Shown: positions 25,058 through 34,074 of the stretch, piece by piece
Numbering within the stretch: position 1 is the first letter of the stretch
Layout: each line of letters opens with the position of its first letter
Assembly (NCBI GenBank): GCA_937925655.1
Contig: CALAMC010000066.1
Coordinates: 12,295-76,294, forward strand
DNA: 64,000 nt
Direction: 5' to 3'
Source: an uncultured candidate division Zixibacteria bacterium
GTDB lineage: Bacteria; Zixibacteria; MSB-5A5; GN15; PGXB01
Notes under the pieces: generated by a model
Told to the model about the DNA's origin: nothing
What the model saw: only the letters and a program-made list of their open reading frames with translations
Database searches by the model: none
Program-made: the position numbers and the translations under genes

Positions 25058-27010
25058 CTAAACGACCTGTTTTAACTCTTTGACCAGTCCGCGCAGGGAT
25101 TCGGCCTGGGCGGCTAATTCCTGGGATGATGAGGCGGATTCCTGGGAGGCGGCGGCGTTGTCCTGCGTCGATTTATCCATCTGTCCCACGGCGCTGGAAA
25201 TCTGATCGATACCTTCCGCCTGTTGTTTGCTGGCGGCGGCGATTTCAGAAATGATATCGGCCACCTTGCGGCTATTGTCGGTGATTTCCTTAAGAAACGC
25301 ACCGACTTTTTCGCTCACTTCGGCGCCGCTTTTGACCCTGATGGTGCTGTCCTGAATCAGTTCGGCGGTGTTGCGAGCGGCTTCGGCCGAGCGCTGGGCA
25401 AGATTGCGCACTTCTTCGGCCACGACGGCGAAGCCTTTGCCGTGCTCTCCGGCGCGGGCGGCTTCGACGGCGGCGTTGAGGGCCAGAAGGTTGGTCTGGA
25501 AGGCAATTTCCTCGATGGTTTTTATGATGTGAGAGATTTTATCCGAGGATTCATTAATACCGGCCATGGCGGACTGCATTTCTTTCATGGCATTATTGCC
25601 TTCCAGGGCCGAATCCTTGGCTTTCTGGGCCAGGTTATTGGCGATGCGGGCGTTTTCCTCGTTGTTTTTGGTGACCGCCGAAATTTCGGTCAGGGAGCTG
25701 GAGGTTTCTTCCAGCGACGCCGCCTGGTTGGTGGCGTTTTCGGAAAGCTGTTGCGAGGCCGAAGAAATTTGACCGGCGGCCGCGGCAGTCTGTTCGGCGC
25801 CGTCATTAAGATTGGTGACGATACGGCTGATCGGCCCGGCGATTCCGAATCCAATCTTTATCGAAATAAACAGCGAAATCGCAAAGAAAATCAGGCCGCA
25901 TATCAAAGATATCGTTATGAATGAATTCAATGCGGATTGCGTATGAATGCTGGTCTGATAGATTTCCTCATGGTCCGCCGTGACGCAAATCACCCAGTCC
26001 CACGGCTGGAAATAGGTGACGGCGGTGACGCGTGCTCTGCTTTGGGAGTCGTCCTCGCTTTTATATGTATAGCGGTGGAAGCGGATCTCACCGTTTTTGC
26101 GGGTTACGGCGCTTCGAACCATATCCTGGACGAAACTGTTGCCGGCGTCGTCTTTGGCGTCCCAGAGGCTTTTGCCATCATATTTGGAGCCGCGGGAAAT
26201 GACATATTGTCCCTGCTGGGCCCCGGTGCCGCCGAGAACGAAAACATAGCCGGTGTTGCCCAGCTTGGTCGAGAGAATCGCCTGACGGAGGCTTTGAACG
26301 TTTTCCTGCGGGATACCAACATAGAGCATACCGACAATTTCGTTGGACTGGTCTTTGATTGGCTCATAGGCGGTGATATACCAGCGGTCAACCACAAACG
26401 CCTTTCCCACGAATCGTTCGCCCTTGAGGACGGTCGCCACCACCTGATTGGCGCTGCCGTCGGGATTACGGGCTGGAATGTATGTACCGATAGCCCGTTT
26501 GCCTTCTTTGTTAATGACATTAGTGGCCACCCGCAACATGTCGCCCTCGTTATTCATCTTCTGGAAGATAGTGCAGGTATTGCCGACAAGTCTGGCGGCG
26601 TCATCGACGATCGGGGCATAGGATGACCGGTCGCTTATTTGGCCCAGCCAGTTGCCGCCGACCGCCAGTTTGGGCAGGTCAATATTAACGGCATTCTGGT
26701 TTATCTGATTTTTGGCCGACCAGTTGACGGTTTCGGAAAGAACGCCGACATTGCCTTTTCTTATCATTATATCGCGGGCCACATTCAGATTGGCCTCAAG
26801 CATCTGCTCAATCGATTCCTGTTGACTCTGACAAAGGGCCTGCATATCGCGGGCCACGGATGTCATTTGTGAGGTAACCTGGGCTTCATTCTGTTCCATG
26901 AGATCAGCGTTCAGGTTCCCTTTCTGAACAGCAATCAGAATCAAAATGACCGCCACGGGAAGAATTGCCGAGGCGATGGATAAGGAAATAATCTTGGTTC
27001 TGATGGTCAT
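25058..27010 (-). CDS. Methyl-accepting chemotaxis protein with Cache sensor
   Basis: A 650-residue receptor. The first membrane segment spans about 7-27. A large periplasmic region to about 365 has the Cache pattern, with CTIFQKMN, GERFVGKAFVVDRWYITAYEPI and GYVFVLGG. The second membrane segment lies near 370-392. The cytoplasmic part is a long Ser/Ala/Gln coiled coil with the conserved hairpin tip EIAFQTNLLALNAAVEAARA near residue 510, followed by GKGFAVVAEEVRNLAQRSAEAARNT. There is no C-terminal receptor pentapeptide for CheR/CheB. It stands alone; no che genes are in the window, and the ligand is unknown. Confidence 0.93.
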   Translation of the reverse strand: MTIRTKIISLSIASAILPVAVILILIAVQKGNLNADLMEQNEAQVTSQMTSVARDMQALCQSQQESIEQMLEANLNVARDIMIRKGNVGVLSETVNWSAKNQINQNAVNIDLPKLAVGGNWLGQISDRSSYAPIVDDAARLVGNTCTIFQKMNNEGDMLRVATNVINKEGKRAIGTYIPARNPDGSANQVVATVLKGERFVGKAFVVDRWYITAYEPIKDQSNEIVGMLYVGIPQENVQSLRQAILSTKLGNTGYVFVLGGTGAQQGQYVISRGSKYDGKSLWDAKDDAGNSFVQDMVRSAVTRKNGEIRFHRYTYKSEDDSQSRARVTAVTYFQPWDWVICVTADHEEIYQTSIHTQSALNSFITISLICGLIFFAISLFISIKIGFGIAGPISRIVTNLNDGAEQTAAAAGQISSASQQLSENATNQAASLEETSSSLTEISAVTKNNEENARIANNLAQKAKDSALEGNNAMKEMQSAMAGINESSDKISHIIKTIEEIAFQTNLLALNAAVEAARAGEHGKGFAVVAEEVRNLAQRSAEAARNTAELIQDSTIRVKSGAEVSEKVGAFLKEITDNSRKVADIISEIAAASKQQAEGIDQISSAVGQMDKSTQDNAAASQESASSSQELAAQAESLRGLVKELKQVV

Positions 27011-27110
27011 GAGAACCCCTCCTTAATTATTTCGGTCTGCGCCGGGCCGGCAGGGGCAAGGCATGTATAAGTGCAGAATCAAATTGACCCTGGGGGCCGA
27101 GAGCACTTGT

Positions 27111-27293
27111 ATGTCTGGTTTTAATATCGACTATAAACCAGGCGGGTTGAAAAAAACGAATAAAAACTATCCGGTTAAAGCTTTTATTAACTGTATAGAA
27201 TGTAATGCATTACGGATATCGTACGAAATGCGACAGAAAATTGAGCGAAAATTATGTGCAAAATGCGAGCATGCCGGGCGGGTCGTTCGCTGA
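27111..27293 (+). CDS. Possible small zinc-ribbon-like protein (doubtful)
   Basis: The 350 bases between the chemoreceptor and the tRNA hold only this frame: 60 residues from the ATG at 27111, basic, with paired Cys motifs CIEC and CAKC about 18 residues apart, as in a zinc ribbon. There is no clear ribosome site, and the codon use is more AT-rich than in neighbours. A CTGGTTT/AAACCAG stem (27115-27141) overlaps its start. It may be a real small gene of foreign origin or a chance frame in a regulatory region. Confidence 0.25.
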   Translation: MSGFNIDYKPGGLKKTNKNYPVKAFINCIECNALRISYEMRQKIERKLCAKCEHAGRVVR

Positions 27294-27360
27294 CAATTTT
27301 TGACGCATGAATGAGTTTTGCGGGTTGGTCAAAATCCGCAAGTTTTGGGCAATAAAAAAG

Positions 27361-27431
27361 CTGGGGGACAGGGATTCGAACCCCGATAATGCGGTCCAGA
27401 GCCGCAGGTCCTGCCGTTGGACGATCCCCCA
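27361..27431 (-). tRNA. tRNA-Gln (anticodon CUG)
   Basis: Read on the minus strand, the sequence folds into a full cloverleaf: acceptor stem TGGGGGA / TCCCCCA with discriminator G, anticodon stem TGCGG / CCGCA around CTCTGGA (anticodon CTG), and a T arm GGGTTCGAATCCC. The 3' CCA is not encoded. A run of six T residues follows directly and may end transcription. The U1-A72 first pair and the overall sequence fit bacterial tRNA-Gln. Confidence 0.95.
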
Positions 27432-27554
27432 GAAAGCCGGAAGATACCTATTTTTAATGAACCCGTCGGTTAAGACGGGCTTTCAATCGGCGAATATACA
27501 GCTATTCAGCCAATTGTCAAATCTTTTTTCAGTCATACGACCTTATGCTTATGC

Positions 27555-28223
27555 TTAGTTATTATCGGATTTTATAATCAGAGCTTTGCCATTAATCTTA
27601 ATTCGAGCCCGGCTTTTTATGAGTTGATTGCGCAGACTGATGGTATCCCCGATTATTAAGGCCCGTTTCGGGGCCGGATAAGACAGGCCCATAAATTCCA
27701 GGCGGACGCCCGATGACAGCGGCAGAATGGACAGGTATTGACCGGGTTGGCCGGTAATGGAAACCGTCTCGTTTTTGGCCAGAAATATCTCCCATTGAGG
27801 ATGAATAAGCCGGGTATTGATTTGAGATTTCGTTTTTTCAGCATGGTAGGATACCAGTTCCAGCAGGAATATATTGCCGAGTGTATGGTCGATTTCGTCG
27901 CAGCCTACCGCTCCGCAGATCAGGATTTCGCCGGCGCCGTTGGCAAGAGCCAGTTCGACGGCCAGCTGGGAGTCGGTTTTATTTTTGCGAGCAGGATGGG
28001 TGATGACGGTTGTTCGCTCACGCAGGGCTCTGGGAATTCGGGGCGCGGAGTCGAAATCGCCCAAAAGATAATCGGGGATGCGTTTGTTTTTAATAAAAAA
28101 GCGGACGCCGCCGTCGACCGCGATGGTTGTTCGATTTTCCAGGTGTGCCAGATAAAAGTTGCTATCCTTTGTCGGATAGCGATTATTCAAGAACAGGATG
28201 AATTTGTTATTTTTCTTTTTCAT
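27555..28223 (-). CDS. thiN: Thiamine diphosphokinase
   Basis: This enzyme transfers pyrophosphate from ATP to thiamine to make thiamine diphosphate. The 222-residue sequence has the family motifs in order: AVDGGVRFF, PDYLLGDFDSAPR, KNKTDSQLAVELAL, CGAVGCDEIDHTLGNIFLL, and a C-terminal beta domain (QYLSILPLSSGVRLEFMGLSYP, with SLRNQL). The Lys-rich start MKKKNNK follows a weak site. It lies 12 bases after the spermidine-synthase-like gene, so it is the last gene of the minus-strand run that begins with the DUF362 gene. The cofactor made is used by the E1 enzyme at 59 kb. Confidence 0.88.
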   Translation of the reverse strand: MKKKNNKFILFLNNRYPTKDSNFYLAHLENRTTIAVDGGVRFFIKNKRIPDYLLGDFDSAPRIPRALRERTTVITHPARKNKTDSQLAVELALANGAGEILICGAVGCDEIDHTLGNIFLLELVSYHAEKTKSQINTRLIHPQWEIFLAKNETVSITGQPGQYLSILPLSSGVRLEFMGLSYPAPKRALIIGDTISLRNQLIKSRARIKINGKALIIKSDNN

Positions 28224-28235
28224 GGTTACCGGAAT

Positions 28236-30365
28236 TTATTGCGAAAAAATTGCACCCGCCAGTGAAATCACAATCAGGATTTGAACCAAGCCCAATAGCC
28301 AGCCCAGGCCCAAGAGCGGTAAAAACAGGGTCAGCGCGGTTAACGCCGCCAGACCGGAACCGAGAATTTCGAGAGCATAACCGGCGCCACGGTTGGCGCC
28401 GGAGCGCCCGAAATAGAAGCGGCGGGTCGCCCCGACAAAGATAGTTCCGGTGGCGAGTGCGGCGGTGCCGATGAACAGGGCGTTATAAACCAGGAATATG
28501 CGATAGTCGATTTTATGCCAGGTGGTCATGTATATCACGGCCGCCGTCAGGAGCATGAGCAAAGCGGGCAGTTCGATATTGCGGGAGTCGATGCGGTCGG
28601 CGTAATAGGTCCCCGCCGCGAGGCCGAGCATGAAGACGCCGATTAATACCCCCATATGAGAATAAAGTGAACCACAATGGGCTTGATAGATATAGAAAAC
28701 GACTAACTCCAGAAGAAGGGAAACGAATCCGGCCATGAAATATAAGAACAAGCCGTAAATGCGCCCGCGGCGACGATTCAAAATCGTGACGATAAATATG
28801 CCAAGCATGAAAATTCCTGCGACGATAGCGGGGTAAGGGTTATTTATTAAAAGCGGGACGAGACGGTCATCAAAACCGTGCGCCCGCGACTTAAAGATGG
28901 CCTGATAGATGGGTAATAACGGCCGCTCGACAGAGTGTGATTCGGGGCCGGGTGTCAGCGCTTCCTCAAGTCGTGATATTTTAAATTCATCGAACCGGTT
29001 TTCGAGAAAATATGAGTCGATATACGTTGGGCAGTATGATAGACTATCAAGCCGTATGATAATTTTCGATGGTGCAATATTGAGAACAGAATCATCGGAG
29101 GCAAAAAACAGGGTGGTGTGACCGGGCCAGACGGCGACATGTTTGAAGGATGCTTTTAGTCCGGCGTGTATCATTGACAGGATGTTTTGTTTTTCGGGGA
29201 GGATGTAACGGTCGGTGTCGTATGATGTGGGAATATACAATATACCACCCGGCTTGAGAACGTTGCGCGCCGACTGAAAAAATTCGGATCCGTACAAGGC
29301 GGCGGCGGCAAAAGTGGTCGGGTCGGGGGCCTTCAAAACGATAACATCATAACGTCCGGCCTGTGCGGCATTATGCATGAATGAAACGGGGTCGGCGGTG
29401 AGGCGTGAAAATGGAGTTTCCATGGGTATCATATTTTTAAGCCTTTTATCGAGAGAATGGCGCGGGTCGAGGGCGTGGATGATCAGGCCGGGGAATTCAT
29501 GGGAAAATTGGGCGGCGCCGAATTCGGCCCGGCCGATATAAAGCAGGTCGGTACTATGCGGACGATACAACAAAGGGGGGACAAGGTCATATTCGGCCGC
29601 TTCATGATCGGGCAGAATGGCTTCGACGGCGTTGTCGGTCACGAGGATGACGGCATCGTCTTTCTGCAGTATCGACTGACGGCCGTAGTGGGTATCGAAT
29701 GAGGCGAGGATATCATATCCGGTGTATTTATGGCTGTCTATATATGTTTCCATCGTTTCGGTCATGAGTGCCAGGGCCGTCGCGGCGGCGATAAAAAAAG
29801 CAACCGAGACTATTTTGACCGAATTATTATGAAGCGGGAACTGCGCGAAGATTATAAACAGGCTGGTTATCAAGGCAAACGAGAGGGTTGAAAACAGCGG
29901 CCCCACGGCGAGCATTATTAACAGGCCGCCGATAAAAGCACCGACGCCTTCGTACAGATAGGTGCAAATGATGGCTTCCGATGGTCGATAGCCTTCGCGG
30001 TTTATGACGGTAAACAAACAGCCAAACATCAATCCCGGCAGGAGCATGAGGGCGACCGACAGCGGGGCCGCCCGTGTAAAAGGGATAGTTTCCCCAACGA
30101 TGCCGGTGAAAATAAAAGGCGAGAAACGAATCGCCAGAAGAATAAGCGGGATCAGGATAGCGGTGGCGATAAAAATTACGGTCGCGGAAAAAGCGAGGTT
30201 ACGGCGCCCGCCGATATATGCCCCCAGCGCGATGGCCATCATCCAGCCGAACAGGGCGGTGCCGATAAAAAGCTCACTGCCGCCATAGGAAGCCAGCAGT
30301 TCACGAAGCATCAGGACCTGGGTAATTACGGAAAAAAGGCCAAGCAGGAACGCCTTGTATTTCAT
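28236..30365 (-). CDS. Membrane protein with spermidine-synthase-like domain
   Basis: 709 residues from the ATG at 30365, which overlaps the TGA of amrS (ATGA); the longer open frame upstream lies inside amrS and is rejected. About seven membrane segments occupy the first 220 residues. A soluble spermidine-synthase/methyltransferase-like domain follows (about 235-455; LLYIGRAEFGAAQF, IHALDPR, YDVIVLKAPDPTTFAAAALY, LKPGGILYIP). Another six or seven membrane segments lie from about 520. This tripartite layout is known in fused spermidine-synthase-like proteins whose substrate is unclear. Coupling to amrS suggests it serves the same pathway. Confidence 0.75.
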   Translation of the reverse strand: MKYKAFLLGLFSVITQVLMLRELLASYGGSELFIGTALFGWMMAIALGAYIGGRRNLAFSATVIFIATAILIPLILLAIRFSPFIFTGIVGETIPFTRAAPLSVALMLLPGLMFGCLFTVINREGYRPSEAIICTYLYEGVGAFIGGLLIMLAVGPLFSTLSFALITSLFIIFAQFPLHNNSVKIVSVAFFIAAATALALMTETMETYIDSHKYTGYDILASFDTHYGRQSILQKDDAVILVTDNAVEAILPDHEAAEYDLVPPLLYRPHSTDLLYIGRAEFGAAQFSHEFPGLIIHALDPRHSLDKRLKNMIPMETPFSRLTADPVSFMHNAAQAGRYDVIVLKAPDPTTFAAAALYGSEFFQSARNVLKPGGILYIPTSYDTDRYILPEKQNILSMIHAGLKASFKHVAVWPGHTTLFFASDDSVLNIAPSKIIIRLDSLSYCPTYIDSYFLENRFDEFKISRLEEALTPGPESHSVERPLLPIYQAIFKSRAHGFDDRLVPLLINNPYPAIVAGIFMLGIFIVTILNRRRGRIYGLFLYFMAGFVSLLLELVVFYIYQAHCGSLYSHMGVLIGVFMLGLAAGTYYADRIDSRNIELPALLMLLTAAVIYMTTWHKIDYRIFLVYNALFIGTAALATGTIFVGATRRFYFGRSGANRGAGYALEILGSGLAALTALTLFLPLLGLGWLLGLVQILIVISLAGAIFSQ

Positions 30366-31504
30366 CAGAACAGCCCCGGAATTACGCGTTGGCATTTGCG
30401 GCAAAGATTGCCGTCGAGGTTGTATTGAGTAATGCGGTAGCCCCGGCGACCGATGACGATTTGGCCGCAACCGGGACAAAAGGTCGATTCGGCCTCGTGG
30501 CCGGGGATATTGCCGATGTAAACGAAGTGTAATCCTTCAGCTTTGCAGATATGCCAGGCGGTCTCCAGCGTTTTGGTCGGGGTTGTAGGGAGGTCTTTCA
30601 ACAGGTACTGGGGATAAAATCGGGAAAAATGCACGGGAATTTCGGGGCCGAGATAGTTCTTAACCCAAACCGCCAGCTCCTTGAATTCCTGTTCCGAATC
30701 ATTGAGCGTCGGCACGACCAGATAGACGATTTCCAGCCAGGTCCCGGTCTTTTTGATCTGAACCAAAGAGTCCAGGATGGGTTGAAGATCCACGTTGACG
30801 ATTTTTTTATAATAATCCTGACGGATGGCTTTTAAGTCGACTTTTACGGCATCAAGCTTCGGCAATAAATCGGCCAGCGGTTTGGTTTCGATATAGCCGC
30901 CGGTAATTATGACCGACTTGATATTGTTCTTGTGTCCCAGTTCGGCGATGTCATACATGTATTCATAAAAGATGATCGGCTCGGAATAGGTATAAGCGAT
31001 ATTCGGTATCTGCCGCTGGCGGCAAATTTCGATGACGTCTTTGGGTGGCAGATTGAAGTTTTGCGTCTGCTCGGGGCGGACCTGTGAAATTTCCCAGTTC
31101 TGGCAGAATTTGCAATTTGCGTTGCACCCGGCCGTGGCCAGAGAAAAGGCCTGTGTTCCCGGATAAAAGTGAAAAAGCGGCTTCTTTTCGATCGGGTCGA
31201 TATTCATCGAACAGGGCCGACCATAAACGAGCGTATAGTAAATGTCGCCGCGGTTTTCACGCACCCCGCAATACCCGCGTTCCAGGTCGGTGACGAGGCA
31301 TTGTCGGGGGCAGAGTTTGCAGATAACACCGCCTTCCGGCCTTTTTTCATAATAGCGGGCTTCAACCGATGACAGTTCGGTAGTATAATCGAAGGCCATG
31401 GCGTTTTGTATTCCACCAAGAGCCTCGGGGAGAAGGTCGGTCTGGGTCAGGGCCGTGGCGGCGGCGGTGCAACCGAGACATTTCATAAACAGACGCCGGT
31501 GCAT
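30365..31504 (-). CDS. amrS: AmmeMemoRadiSam-system radical SAM enzyme with Tat-like signal
   Basis: 379 residues. The radical SAM motif CNANCKFCQNW (CX3CX2C) lies near residue 126. The family N-terminal Cys motif CKLCPRQCLV and C-terminal zinc-ribbon Cys pairs (CPGCGQ, CRKCQR) are present. An extension of about 46 residues precedes the usual family start (VEARYYEK). It opens MHRRLFMKCLG, with a twin-arginine-like RRLFMK and a hydrophobic Ala/Thr stretch, which suggests export or membrane anchoring. The gene overlaps the DUF362 gene (TAATG) and the spermidine-synthase-like gene (ATGA). Memo and AMMECR1 domains are encoded divergently next door. Confidence 0.9.
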   Translation of the reverse strand: MHRRLFMKCLGCTAAATALTQTDLLPEALGGIQNAMAFDYTTELSSVEARYYEKRPEGGVICKLCPRQCLVTDLERGYCGVRENRGDIYYTLVYGRPCSMNIDPIEKKPLFHFYPGTQAFSLATAGCNANCKFCQNWEISQVRPEQTQNFNLPPKDVIEICRQRQIPNIAYTYSEPIIFYEYMYDIAELGHKNNIKSVIITGGYIETKPLADLLPKLDAVKVDLKAIRQDYYKKIVNVDLQPILDSLVQIKKTGTWLEIVYLVVPTLNDSEQEFKELAVWVKNYLGPEIPVHFSRFYPQYLLKDLPTTPTKTLETAWHICKAEGLHFVYIGNIPGHEAESTFCPGCGQIVIGRRGYRITQYNLDGNLCRKCQRVIPGLF

Positions 31505-32415
31505 TACGTCAACTCTCCGTTTGAAATCCGGCCATTATTATCCATAACGATAACTTTAAGGTCGATTTTGTCGCGCGTGGCGACCCCCAGGCCCAGAGAT
31601 TCGCCCGTTTTTATATGTTTGGCCGGTCGTCCGGCACCTTTCAAATCGGTTAATTTATTTTTGGCGCGAAAATTTTCCATTATTTCGAGGGCAATAGTAT
31701 CGGCCGCGACCGGGTCCCGGGCGATAATCAACCCGCCGTAATTGGCGAGGTAACGGCTGTCATAGCCCGGCCCATTATTGTACTGGATTCTGACGGCGTC
31801 CATGATAATCAGCCGGGTTTTCTCGCGGATAGGGGCCAGATTGGAAACATGGGCGGCATAGGGATCACAATTATTATCATGGTATTTATTGGGATTGTGA
31901 ATCGCACCGTACATGTTTTTAAAGCATCCAGAAAGCCCCGCCAGGCTGTGGTCTTTGAGGATCGGCATATTGACGTTATGTTTGAGTAAGTCTGTCAAGA
32001 TACTGGATATCATCGAATTAACATCACCGGAATTGAAAAAAGACGAGCTGTAGCCGAGGCCGTTGGTATCGGTTCCGAGGCATCGCCGGCCGAATGTTGA
32101 GGCGTTGAGTTCATATCCGGCGTCTTTGAGTTCGCGATTGGTTCGTTCCCAGACGACGATGTTGTTTTCGGTGACTCCGGCTTCCAGCAGGAGGTCGCCG
32201 AATGCCCCGGTCAGGGCGACCGGGGTCGAGTTGAATTTGCGGGTCAGGCAATTGACTTTCATCCCGACCGCGCCCGATGAAAACATTTGGGCCAGGCTCG
32301 GAATCGGGTTTCCTGTTCCGAAAAACTCGGCCAGACCGGCTTTGAGCATGGCAACATATGCCAGTCGGCCGGGATTTTCAAGGCCGGGATTTTTTATGAC
32401 GACGACTTTGCTCAT
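31504..32415 (-). CDS. DUF362-family protein
   Basis: 303 residues from the ATG at 32415 (MSKVVVIKNPG). An open extension upstream would run toward the divergent Memo gene and is not used. The DUF362 pattern is visible: VGMKVNCLTRK, IVVWERTNRELKDAGYEL, NMPILKDHSLAGLSGCFKNMYG, and DPVAADTIALEIME near the end. It has no ferredoxin Cys motifs and no signal peptide. Its stop overlaps the amrS start, so the two are translationally coupled, which places this family of unknown activity in the AmmeMemoRadiSam pathway here. Confidence 0.8.
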   Translation of the reverse strand: MSKVVVIKNPGLENPGRLAYVAMLKAGLAEFFGTGNPIPSLAQMFSSGAVGMKVNCLTRKFNSTPVALTGAFGDLLLEAGVTENNIVVWERTNRELKDAGYELNASTFGRRCLGTDTNGLGYSSSFFNSGDVNSMISSILTDLLKHNVNMPILKDHSLAGLSGCFKNMYGAIHNPNKYHDNNCDPYAAHVSNLAPIREKTRLIIMDAVRIQYNNGPGYDSRYLANYGGLIIARDPVAADTIALEIMENFRAKNKLTDLKGAGRPAKHIKTGESLGLGVATRDKIDLKVIVMDNNGRISNGELT

Positions 32416-32509
32416 CCAATTTATATACAACGATTTGCCATCGGAAAGCCAATACTTTTTTGCTTGACCGGTTGTATAATGGTTAGTATTGTGCCCGGAG
32501 GAGATATAT

Positions 32510-34009
32510 ATGCGACCATTCAATATTATTTTGACGTTTTTTGTTTTATCCGTTATGGTTGTTTCTTCTGCCTTGGCCGTGGAACGCGCCCCGGCTGTGG
32601 CCGGGATGTTTTACCCGGCCGATGCCGCAGAACTCGAAGGCATGGTAAAAGCCCATCTGGCCGCCGTGTCTGACCCGGTTGAAATCGATGGCCAGATAAT
32701 TGCACTGGTGGTTCCCCATGCGGGACTGGTTTATTCCGGACAGGTGGCGGCTTATGGTTACAAGCTCCTCGAGCATAAGACTATTTCGACCGTAATATTG
32801 TGCGGGCCGTCGCATCGCCATGCTTTTACGGGTCTGTCGGTTTACGGGCCTTTTGTCAAATGGCGCACGCCGCTCGGTGCGGTCGCATGCGATGATGCCC
32901 TATGCGACCAGCTTTTGAAATTCAACAAAAATATCAATGTCGTCGCCAAGGCTCACGAGCAGGAACACTGTCTGGAGGTCCAGTTGCCTTATTTGCAGAC
33001 GGTTCTGGGGAATTTTAAAATTGTCCCGATCATAATCGGCAATCAGGATAAAAGTACGGTGGAACTTTTGGCCGACGCCCTGACGTCGCTCAAGGTCGAT
33101 AAAAATACGGTGTTTATAGCGTCGAGCGACTGGCAGCATTATCGCCCGGCCTCGGTCGGTTCGCGCCTGGATTCGGCGGGTCTGCAATGCATGCTGGATA
33201 TGGATCCGGATAAATTATATGATTATATCGCCGGCGGCAAAACCGAATTATGCGGCGGGGGGGCGGCGGCCGCGGTTATCAAGGCGGCCATGGCTCATGG
33301 AGCCGATAAGGTCAAACTGCTGAAATACGGCGATTCAGGCGATATTTCCGGCGACAAAAGCTCGGTGGTCGGGTATGCGGCGCTGGCGTTTTATAAGTCC
33401 ACCGGTGCCGGAGCGGAGACGTCGGCCAAACCGTCCGGTTCGGCAGGGAAACCGGAATTGCCGCAACAATTGAGTCTCGATGATGCGGATCGGGCCTTGC
33501 TTTTGGACATCGCCCGGACCTCGATTGAAAGCTATCTGACCGGAGAGGAACCGCCCGATTTTGAAATCAGCGATAATGTCGCCAAGTACGGCGCCGCCTT
33601 CGTGACACTTGAAAAGAACGGTCAGTTGCGGGGGTGTATCGGCTATACGACGGCCTCGGGGCCTCTTTATGAATGTGTTTCCGAATGTGCCGTCAAAGCG
33701 GCCGTGTCCGATCCGCGATTTCCGCCGGTGACAAGGGACGAATTGGGCAATTTGCATATTGAGATTTCGGTTCTATCGCCTCTTCAAAAGGTCAAAGTCT
33801 GGGATGAAATTGTTGTGGGACGCGACGGCCTGATGATTTTCAAGGGTGCGGCGCGGGGTCTTCTTTTGCCGCAGGTGGCAGTCGAATATAACTGGGATCG
33901 GACGACCTTTCTGGAGCAAACCTGCCTCAAGGCGGGTTTGAAAAAGAATGATTACCTGTCGGCCGATGCCGTTGTCTATAAATTCCAGGCAACGATATTC
34001 GGAGAATAG
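32510..34009 (+). CDS. Exported Memo-AMMECR1 fusion protein (AmmeMemoRadiSam proteins B and A)
   Basis: 499 residues from the ATG at 32510, seven bases after GGAGGAG. A Sec signal peptide covers about 1-23 (FFVLSVMVVSSALAVE). The Memo domain (about 25-290) contains VAGMFYPADA, VPHAGLVYSGQVAAYG, GPSHRHAF, EHCLEVQLPYLQ and SSDWQHY, with the His residues that bind metal. A Ser/Ala linker follows. The AMMECR1 domain (about 325-499) has the signature LRGCIGYT plus SDPRFPPVT and EISVLSPL. The fusion links two proteins that are usually separate. It is transcribed away from DUF362-amrS through a 94-base shared promoter region. Confidence 0.92.
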   Translation: MRPFNIILTFFVLSVMVVSSALAVERAPAVAGMFYPADAAELEGMVKAHLAAVSDPVEIDGQIIALVVPHAGLVYSGQVAAYGYKLLEHKTISTVILCGPSHRHAFTGLSVYGPFVKWRTPLGAVACDDALCDQLLKFNKNINVVAKAHEQEHCLEVQLPYLQTVLGNFKIVPIIIGNQDKSTVELLADALTSLKVDKNTVFIASSDWQHYRPASVGSRLDSAGLQCMLDMDPDKLYDYIAGGKTELCGGGAAAAVIKAAMAHGADKVKLLKYGDSGDISGDKSSVVGYAALAFYKSTGAGAETSAKPSGSAGKPELPQQLSLDDADRALLLDIARTSIESYLTGEEPPDFEISDNVAKYGAAFVTLEKNGQLRGCIGYTTASGPLYECVSECAVKAAVSDPRFPPVTRDELGNLHIEISVLSPLQKVKVWDEIVVGRDGLMIFKGAARGLLLPQVAVEYNWDRTTFLEQTCLKAGLKKNDYLSADAVVYKFQATIFGE

Positions 34010-34074
34010 GCGTTATTGACATCGGGGCCGCATATGGTTACCTTATAAGCTTTTAATTACCGGAGGAAGCCGAT

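Noticed and set aside
27063..27110. Upstream ATG for the small Cys-rich frame
   Set aside because: No ribosome site, and it would only add an unconvincing N-terminus to an already doubtful gene.
30366..30479. N-terminal extension of the spermidine-synthase-like protein
   Set aside because: The added 38 residues are Arg/Pro-rich, lie inside amrS, and precede a better start that overlaps the amrS stop.
32416..32523. N-terminal extension of the DUF362 protein
   Set aside because: It would cross the divergent Memo start and ribosome site. The family begins near MSKVVVIKNP.
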